Below, piece after piece: positions 7,963 through 12,886 of a DNA stretch of 12,886 bases. How positions within the stretch are numbered: position 1 is the stretch's first letter; every line of letters starts with the position of its first letter. A program made the position numbers and the translations under genes. The DNA is taken from NCBI GenBank assembly GCA_016938095.1, contig JAFGVG010000261.1, positions 1 through 12,886 of the forward strand. Reading direction: 5' to 3'. Below the pieces are notes generated by a model. That model was not told the origin of the DNA, searched no databases, and saw nothing but the letters and a program-made list of their open reading frames with translations. This DNA is from Bacteroidales bacterium. Its GTDB lineage: Bacteria > Bacteroidota > Bacteroidia > Bacteroidales > UBA10428.

Positions 7963-8952
7963 GTTAATCTCAATTTCCTCGTCATTCAATTCTTCAACGG
8001 GTTCACCAAGGTCGGGCCTGGGAAGTGACCGCTTAACCGGTTTGCGCAATTGCAATACCATTTCGGCAGTGATGGTTGTCCCGGGTTGAAGGTTATTAAG
8101 GTAGTACAGGCGCGAAAGTTTTATGGCGTATAATTGCGATATGGTGTACATGGTTTCGCCATTTTTTACCAGGTGAGTATTACTGGCCACATCGGCTTTG
8201 TTACGCTTTGGCTGTATATATATCACCTGCCCGGATTTAATTGAATCGGGAGGATTACTCAGATCGTTGTATTGTGGCAATTCGAAAGGCAATTTGCCCA
8301 GTTCCCGGGTAAGCGATTCAAAAGTATCACCTGGCTTTCCCAAAACGTATTTTACCCGGTTCCGCTCCAATACAGGTCTTGTTGTATTTACCACAGCGCG
8401 GGGTTGAGCCGGTTTTCTTTTATGAACTCCTGCATTGGCCTCCATTTGATCATATCGATGGAGATTGTATTCCTCAATAATTTTGATCAGCATTTGGGCA
8501 TAGGTTGGACTGGTGGCATAGCCAGCTTTTTTTAATCCCCTTGCCCACCCCTTGTAATCGGTAATCTGCAGGTCGAAAAGAAAGGCATAACGCGTTTTCG
8601 ATCTGAGATAATCCGAGTGATCTTGATACGAATCCTCTACAGTTTTATATTTTCTGAAACATTCATTCTTCCGGTCATCATCTTCGTATATTCGCTTGCC
8701 TGTCCAGTCGTTATGACACTTAATACCAAAGTGATTGTTTCCACTACGCGCAAGCCTGCTGTTGCCATCACCACTTTCGAGAGCGCCCTGAGCCAGTGTA
8801 ATGCTGGCCGGAACACCGCTCCGTTTCATTTCAAGTACAGCCAGGTCTTTATAAGTCTCAAAATATTGCGAACGCGTCATTCGACCGGCAGACTGCGCCG
8901 AAATTCCGTTAAAAGCAATCAAAAATAAGGCTATCAGTATTTTCGTCTTCAT
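7948..8952 (-). CDS. Secreted glucosaminidase (GH73) with two LysM domains
   Basis: A 334-residue peptidoglycan hydrolase. Residues 1-19 form a signal peptide (MKTK, a hydrophobic core, then a cleavage region around GISA-QS). The GH73 domain (about 28-165) has 'PASITLAQGALESGDGNSRL' (48-67) with the likely catalytic E59, 'GNNHFGIKCH' (71-80) and 'GYATSPTYAQMLIKIIEEY' (144-162), all typical of FlgJ/AcmA-type N-acetylglucosaminidases. Two LysM-like repeats follow, about 201-247 and 259-303 (HLVKNGETMYTISQLY), which would bind glycan strands. The tail is acidic (EPVEELNDEEIEINLNID). It should act in the periplasm or at the cell surface in wall remodelling or cell separation. It is transcribed alone on the minus strand. 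Confidence 0.94.
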   Translation of the reverse strand: MKTKILIALFLIAFNGISAQSAGRMTRSQYFETYKDLAVLEMKRSGVPASITLAQGALESGDGNSRLARSGNNHFGIKCHNDWTGKRIYEDDDRKNECFRKYKTVEDSYQDHSDYLRSKTRYAFLFDLQITDYKGWARGLKKAGYATSPTYAQMLIKIIEEYNLHRYDQMEANAGVHKRKPAQPRAVVNTTRPVLERNRVKYVLGKPGDTFESLTRELGKLPFELPQYNDLSNPPDSIKSGQVIYIQPKRNKADVASNTHLVKNGETMYTISQLYAIKLSRLYYLNNLQPGTTITAEMVLQLRKPVKRSLPRPDLGEPVEELNDEEIEINLNID

Positions 8953-8969
8953 AATCCATCCAGTTGCTG

Positions 8970-8977
8970 CAAAAATA
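8970..8977 (-). promoter_or_regulatory. Candidate -7 promoter element for the glucosaminidase gene
   Basis: The minus strand reads TATTTTTG, an exact TAnnTTTG match, starting 18 bp upstream of the ATG at 8952. No TTTG lies at a good -33 distance. The leader would be about 10 nt. Confidence 0.38.
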
Positions 8978-9164
8978 ACGCAGACAACGGAGCTTCTGTT
9001 GTTAATTACCCGGGCTTTTTCAACAATCCGCCAAATAAACCAAACTTTTCCGAAAAAAGGTATAGGGAAAAATACAGATTAAAGGTCTACCATATGTAGC
9101 ATGTATTATTTGGGTTAGTTTTTCTTAGTTTAGTTAGGGTTAAACAACGGATTAGGTCATACAG

Positions 9165-9196
9165 GAGGCTGAGCAAATGGTCAGCCTCTTTTTTTT
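9165..9196 (+). terminator. Plus-strand intrinsic terminator with no plus-strand gene upstream
   Basis: GAGGCTGA (9165-9172) pairs perfectly with TCAGCCTC (9181-9188) around the 8-nt loop GCAAATGG and is followed by eight T (9189-9196). The T tract is on the plus strand, but both flanking genes are on the minus strand. On the minus strand the hairpin is preceded by A and followed by CTGTATGACC, so it is not a standard terminator for arcC, although it lies just past the arcC stop. It may end an unannotated plus-strand RNA starting in the 8953-9164 gap. Otherwise that gap holds only the glucosaminidase promoter candidate and a T/A-rich stretch with repeated TTAG (9115-9137). Confidence 0.8.
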
Positions 9197-9202
9197 ATCT
9201 CA

Positions 9203-10150
9203 TCAGTGCATAGTGATACAGGAACCGAACTTCTTGTTTTCGAGCTTGGTTGCCTCGGTAATAACACTTTTGCTTCCCCCGTTTTCAATAAAATAAAGTG
9301 CCGCCTCCATTTTCGGGGCCATGGTACCTTCACCAAACATGCCCATTTTGAGGTAATTCCGGGCTTCATCCCTGGTAATAAACTCAGCGATCCGCTGATC
9401 GGGTTTTTTATAGTTCAGGTAAACATAAGGAACGTCGGTTAAAATGTAAAATTCATCAGCCTTGATGTTCACAGCCAGTAACGACGAGGCCATGTCCTTA
9501 TCAATAACGGCTTCAACAGGACGGTAATTTCCCTTTGCATCAATATAAACCGGAATACCCCCTCCACCGGTGGCAAGCACAATGTTGCCTTCCTCTACAA
9601 GCCGCCTGATAACTGAATTATTTAACACTTCCATGGGTTGAGGTGAGGCCACCACCCTGCGCAATCCGCCACCTGATTTTACTTCTTCCTTGAATGCCCA
9701 TCCCTTTTCCTGTTGCAGTTTGGCAGCCATTTCGGGCGAATAAGAACGGCCAATGCGCTTAACGGGATTACTGAAAGCTTTCCCTTTCCTATCAACCACT
9801 ACCTGGGTAATTAAACTGATTACATTTTTGTGGATTCCATGTTTGTTTAGTGCATTCCGTAAGATTCGTTCGATCATGTACCCTATTTCACCCTGGGTAC
9901 CCGCTACGCAAACATCCAGCGGCATCTGGGGAATTCCATACATCTGCTCTCCGGCATCGTTTCGTTGCAATAGATCCCCAACCTGAGGTCCGTTGCCATG
10001 TGTAATAACCAGGTTATAATTATCCTTTAGCAAAAAAACTAAGTTTTCGAGCGTTTTAAAGGTGTTCTTCTCCTGTTCTTCGATGGTGCCACGCTGATTG
10101 TCACGTTGAAGGGCATTCCCTCCGAGAGCCACAACTGCAAGCTTGTTCAT
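9203..10150 (-). CDS. arcC: Carbamate kinase
   Basis: A 315-residue cytosolic amino-acid-kinase-family enzyme, normal length. It catalyses carbamoyl phosphate + ADP giving ATP + carbamate (which falls to NH3 and CO2), the ATP-forming step of arginine deiminase or similar carbamoyl-phosphate catabolism. Motifs: 'VVALGGNALQ' (6-15), 'VITHGNGPQVGDLLQRND' (48-65), a glycine-rich GGGGIPV loop near 195, 'VIDKDMASSLLA', and 'MGMFGEGTMAPKMEAA' near the C terminus, where the Lys binds ATP phosphates. No arginine deiminase or ornithine carbamoyltransferase is nearby, so its pathway partner must be elsewhere. It is divergent from the acyl-CoA synthetase gene. The ATG at 10150 lies inside a 14-bp AT-rich palindrome (CATATA-TC-TATATG, 10148-10161). 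A 7/8 match to the -7 element on the minus strand (TACCTTTT) is at 10176-10183. Confidence 0.96.
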   Translation of the reverse strand: MNKLAVVALGGNALQRDNQRGTIEEQEKNTFKTLENLVFLLKDNYNLVITHGNGPQVGDLLQRNDAGEQMYGIPQMPLDVCVAGTQGEIGYMIERILRNALNKHGIHKNVISLITQVVVDRKGKAFSNPVKRIGRSYSPEMAAKLQQEKGWAFKEEVKSGGGLRRVVASPQPMEVLNNSVIRRLVEEGNIVLATGGGGIPVYIDAKGNYRPVEAVIDKDMASSLLAVNIKADEFYILTDVPYVYLNYKKPDQRIAEFITRDEARNYLKMGMFGEGTMAPKMEAALYFIENGGSKSVITEATKLENKKFGSCITMH

Positions 10151-10179
10151 ATATCTATATGTGTAAAAATCCTAGAAAA

Positions 10180-10196
10180 GGTATGATAAACATACC
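10180..10196. promoter_or_regulatory. Inverted repeat, candidate operator between arcC and the acyl-CoA synthetase gene
   Basis: GGTATG-ATAAA-CATACC, perfect 6-bp arms with a 5-bp spacer, lies 30 bp upstream of the arcC ATG. It overlaps the weak minus-strand -7 candidate (10176-10183). It has the form of a binding site for a dimeric regulator. No regulator gene is in the window. It is the main regulatory-looking feature in the 130-bp divergent gap. Confidence 0.45.
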
Positions 10197-10252
10197 ATGT
10201 AAAAAATGATAATGATCCATATTATATCCTGCAAAATTTTACAGAGAATCGT

Positions 10253-10260
10253 TATATTTG
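10253..10260 (+). promoter_or_regulatory. Candidate -7 promoter element for the acyl-CoA synthetase gene
   Basis: TATATTTG matches TAnnTTTG exactly, 20 bp before the ATG at 10281. It lies downstream of the earlier in-frame ATG at 10206, which supports 10281 as the true start. No clear -33 TTTG is seen. Confidence 0.5.
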
Positions 10261-10280
10261 ATTCGGAATTGATATTGCAC

Positions 10281-12083
10281 ATGGAACTGAAAAGGACTTT
10301 TGATATATTGGATAACTTACTTAGCATATGTCCGGAAAAGGATGATATGCTTTGCAGTAAGGAAAAAGGCCAATGGATAAAATACTCAGTAAGGGAATAC
10401 CTCGAACAGGTAGAATATACCAGCTACGGTTTATTAAATTTAGGACTGGGGAAAGGGGACCTTGTTGCTACTATATCCAATAACCGTCCAGAGTGGAACA
10501 TCATGGACATGGCGCTGGCCCAATGTGGCATAGTGCATGTTCCGGTATACCCTACCATTAGTGAAGATGATTATAACTATATCCTGAATAATTGCGAACC
10601 CAGACTGGTAATTGTATCTGACAAGCAACTGCACGACAGGATTAAGCCCATTGCCGATAAAGTATCCAGCATTCAGGGAATTTACAGCTATAATGAGATA
10701 AGCGGTGCGAAAAACTGGAAGGAAATCCCCGAAGCAGGTGCTAAGCTTGCCGATGGGCTCAAACAAGAACTCGAAAAGATACGCAAAAGCATTACACCCG
10801 ATGATCTTGCAACACTGATATATACATCGGGAACCACAGGTAATCCCAAGGGAGTAATGCTGTCGCATAAAAACCTGATGAGCAATGTGAATTCCATCAA
10901 TCAAACATACTATTTCAACCACACTCACCGCACATTGAGTTTCCTACCCATAAGTCACGTTTTTGAAAGAACCATCAATTATTATTTTCAGCGTGCCGGT
11001 GTAAGCATTTACTATGCCGAAAACCTGGGTACAATTGCCGATAACCTGCGTGAAGTGTCACCGGATGTTTTTATTTCAGTTCCCCGCCTGCTCGAGCGCA
11101 CCTACGACAGGATTATCAGCAAGGGAAGAGATTTACAAGGCATCAAAAAACAAATCTTTTTCTGGGCTGTGAACCTGGGAATGCGCTGTAAAATTCCCGA
11201 TGGCAATAATGCCTGGTATAAATTCAGACTTGGTATTGCCGATAAACTCATCTTTAGCAAATGGCGTGAAGCACTTGGCGGAAAGGTACAGCTTATTGTA
11301 GCCGGAGGTGCCGCCCTGCAGCCACGGTTGTGCACCATCTTCAATGCCGCCGGAATACCAGTTGCCGAGGGATATGGCATGACGGAATCGTCGCCCGTAA
11401 TTGCAGCCAACAGGTTGCCCTCCACCGGCGATATCAGGGTGGGAACGGTTGGCCCTCCAGTGGCCGATGTTGAAGTAAAAATTGCTCACGATGGTGAAAT
11501 ATTGTGCAAAGGACCAAATGTGATGATGGGTTATTACAAGGAACCCGGCATGACCCGTGAGGTAATTGACGAAGATGGCTGGCTGCATACAGGAGACATT
11601 GGATTTCTCCTCGAGGGCAGGTACCTTAAAATTACCGACCGGAAAAAAGAAATGTTTAAACTTTCGAGTGGAAAATATATAGCTCCCCAGGTAATTGAAA
11701 ACAAGTTAAAAGAATCGAACTTTATAGAACAGGTTATGGTTATTGGTGAAAATCAGAAATTTGCCAGCGCCATCATCTCTCCCGATTTTAATTTTCTGCA
11801 CAACTGGGCCATACGCCATGGCGTTGAATTCCGCGACAATGCCGAACTAATTGAACTACCCCAAGTTACCAACCGTTATCAGCGTGTTGTTAATGAAATG
11901 AATAAACAACTGGGTCAGACTGAACAAATAAAACGTTTCAGACTGGTTCAGGAAGAATGGACCCCTGCCACCGGAGAACTCTCACCAACCCTAAAGTTAA
12001 AGCGTAAATTCCTTAGTAACCGTTATGCCGCAATTATCGAGGAAATCTTCTCAGTTCAAAGAGGAGGAGAAATGGGAGAGTAA
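10281..12083 (+). CDS. Long-chain fatty-acid--CoA ligase (AMP-forming acyl-CoA synthetase)
   Basis: A 600-residue adenylate-forming enzyme that activates a carboxylic acid, probably a long-chain fatty acid, to its acyl-AMP and then to acyl-CoA. Motifs: P-loop 'YTSGTTGNPKG' (181-191), 'YGMTES' (365-370), WLHTGDI (434-440), hinge 'DRKKEMFK' (453-460) and the C-terminal catalytic-lysine region 'SPTLKLKRK' (568-576). These and the length fit the FadD15/LACS-like group rather than short acetyl-CoA synthetases. The frame is open back to an ATG at 10206, but the extra 25 residues are not family-like and the TATATTTG element lies between the two ATGs. MELKRTFDILDNL (10281) is therefore chosen. Eighteen bp downstream is an alpha-oxoamine-synthase-like gene, a class of enzyme that usually uses acyl-CoA, so the two may share a pathway. 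Substrate chain length is not visible. Confidence 0.93.
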   Translation: MELKRTFDILDNLLSICPEKDDMLCSKEKGQWIKYSVREYLEQVEYTSYGLLNLGLGKGDLVATISNNRPEWNIMDMALAQCGIVHVPVYPTISEDDYNYILNNCEPRLVIVSDKQLHDRIKPIADKVSSIQGIYSYNEISGAKNWKEIPEAGAKLADGLKQELEKIRKSITPDDLATLIYTSGTTGNPKGVMLSHKNLMSNVNSINQTYYFNHTHRTLSFLPISHVFERTINYYFQRAGVSIYYAENLGTIADNLREVSPDVFISVPRLLERTYDRIISKGRDLQGIKKQIFFWAVNLGMRCKIPDGNNAWYKFRLGIADKLIFSKWREALGGKVQLIVAGGAALQPRLCTIFNAAGIPVAEGYGMTESSPVIAANRLPSTGDIRVGTVGPPVADVEVKIAHDGEILCKGPNVMMGYYKEPGMTREVIDEDGWLHTGDIGFLLEGRYLKITDRKKEMFKLSSGKYIAPQVIENKLKESNFIEQVMVIGENQKFASAIISPDFNFLHNWAIRHGVEFRDNAELIELPQVTNRYQRVVNEMNKQLGQTEQIKRFRLVQEEWTPATGELSPTLKLKRKFLSNRYAAIIEEIFSVQRGGEMGE

Positions 12084-12101
12084 CCGTTTAAATTACATAT
12101 A

Positions 12102-12886
12102 ATGAGTTCACAGATACTTGGACCCTACGAAGGTAGTGCCCTTAATTTCATGAATTTCCAAGGCAAGAGTCTTGCAGAACGTTATGCCGGTATAAATCAC
12201 TGGAGTACCTTACGGGAAGAACAAAATGTCTGGCCTTATGGTTTTGAAAATGACAACCGGAGACCCATGAACTTTGGAACCCAGGATTACCTGGGTTTAT
12301 CAACAAACGATAAGGTAATCAATTCCGTCAGGGAATTCATCGACAGCAACCATATTATCCACAGCGCTGGCTCCCCTACCCTTACCGGCAGGACTGTATG
12401 GACAGCAGCACTTGAAGATAAAATAGCCTCTATTTTGCAACAGCAAACCTGCCTTATATATCCCTCGGGATGGATGGCTTGCTTTGGTGCTGTGGCAGGA
12501 CTCACTAACGGGAAGGACACCATTGTGATTGATGCACTCGCCCACAATTGCATGCAGGTGGCCGCCAAGTTTTCCACACAAAACCTTTACAAGTTCAATC
12601 ATAACGATATGACCCATCTGAACGATGTGCTGGAAAAATGTCGCCAGATGGACGAACGGAATGGTCTCTTCATTGTTACGGAAACCTTGTATTCAATGAA
12701 CTCCGATTCACCCGACCTGAGAAGGATTATGGAACTGGCAGTGAAATACGAGGCCATTGTGATAATTGATACTGCACACGATCTGGGTACAATGGGGAAA
12801 CGTGGTTTGGGAGTACTCGAAAGTATTGATATGCAATATGCCAAGAATCTCATTATCTGCGGCGCTTTCAGTAAAGCATTCGGCAC
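12102..12886 (+). CDS. PLP-dependent alpha-oxoamine synthase-like aminotransferase, fold type I (3' end outside window)
   Basis: The first 261 codons, open at the window edge. The ATG is at 12102, 18 bp after the acyl-CoA synthetase stop. The family (BioF, glycine C-acetyltransferase, ALA synthase, serine palmitoyltransferase) condenses an amino acid with an acyl thioester and releases CO2. Visible motifs: 'NFGTQDYLGLS' (57-67), 'GSPTLTGRT' (90-98), LE (104-105), 'YPSGWMACFGAVAGL' (120-134), H148 (stacks on PLP) in DALAHNC, 'FNHND' (165-169), 'ETLYSMNSDSPDL' (194-206), D223 and H226 in DTAHD, and the Schiff-base K258 in FSKAFG. The PLP-contact residues are present. The GTR/GSR region is altered (Pro at the usual Arg) and the usual His before LE is Thr, so it is not a typical BioF. 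The N-terminal 50 residues (GPYEGSALNFMNFQGKSLAE...) are unusual. Substrate unassigned; sphingolipid- or sulfonolipid-type first-step synthesis is one possibility. Confidence 0.88.
   Translation, partial: MSSQILGPYEGSALNFMNFQGKSLAERYAGINHWSTLREEQNVWPYGFENDNRRPMNFGTQDYLGLSTNDKVINSVREFIDSNHIIHSAGSPTLTGRTVWTAALEDKIASILQQQTCLIYPSGWMACFGAVAGLTNGKDTIVIDALAHNCMQVAAKFSTQNLYKFNHNDMTHLNDVLEKCRQMDERNGLFIVTETLYSMNSDSPDLRRIMELAVKYEAIVIIDTAHDLGTMGKRGLGVLESIDMQYAKNLIICGAFSKAFG

Noticed and set aside
9112..9142. TTAG/GGGTTA repeats resembling telomeric sequence
   Set aside because: Only a few short, irregular copies in AT-rich intergenic DNA; no array and no reason for telomere function in a bacterium.
10206..10280. 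Longer start for the acyl-CoA synthetase at ATG 10206
   Set aside because: It would begin upstream of the TATATTTG promoter-like element, and the added residues are not family-like.
12060..12075. AGGAGGAG as a Shine-Dalgarno site for the last gene
   Set aside because: It is about 35 nt from the ATG at 12102 and lies inside the synthetase coding end; the ATG it precedes (12072) is in the synthetase frame, three codons before its stop.
12599..12886. Minus-strand open frame of 95 codons at the right edge
   Set aside because: It is antisense to the oxoamine-synthase-like gene, whose conserved motifs show the plus strand is coding.

Overview
The window looks like chromosomal DNA from a Bacteroidetes (Bacteroidota) bacterium, probably near the Bacteroidales/Marinilabiliales. 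The protein types point there: a START-like domain protein, a long LptF/LptG permease, a fused RibBA with the Bacteroidetes-style VHSSC zinc motif, and a secreted GH73-LysM glucosaminidase. Start codons lack Shine-Dalgarno sequences. Four intergenic regions carry exact matches to the Bacteroidetes -7 element TAnnTTTG. No tRNA, rRNA, CRISPR array, insertion sequence or phage gene was seen.

Layout on the left: a BON-SH3b protein (3-452) ends at a strong intrinsic terminator (478-508). A START-like protein follows (591-971). Next comes a probable envelope operon: LptF/LptG-type lipopolysaccharide exporter (1035-3164), family 4 glycosyltransferase (3193-4404) and membrane family 2 glycosyltransferase (4401-5576). 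The last two overlap by 4 bp. After a 129-bp gap with its own -7 match come ribBA (5706-6959) and fmt (6967-7929), 7 bp apart, serving riboflavin synthesis and initiator tRNA formylation.

Layout on the right: convergent to fmt is the secreted glucosaminidase (7948-8952, minus). A 250-bp gap follows that contains a textbook plus-strand terminator with no plus-strand gene before it. Carbamate kinase arcC (9203-10150, minus) is divergent from a long-chain acyl-CoA synthetase (10281-12083, plus). A GGTATG-N5-CATACC inverted repeat lies between those two starts. The synthetase is followed 18 bp later by a PLP-dependent alpha-oxoamine-synthase-like enzyme (12102 to the window edge, incomplete), suggesting activation of an acyl chain and its condensation with an amino acid.

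Most of the window is ordinary housekeeping and envelope biology. The points worth following up are the acyl-CoA synthetase/oxoamine synthase pair, the orphan terminator in the 8953-9202 gap, and the inverted repeat in the arcC divergent promoter region.
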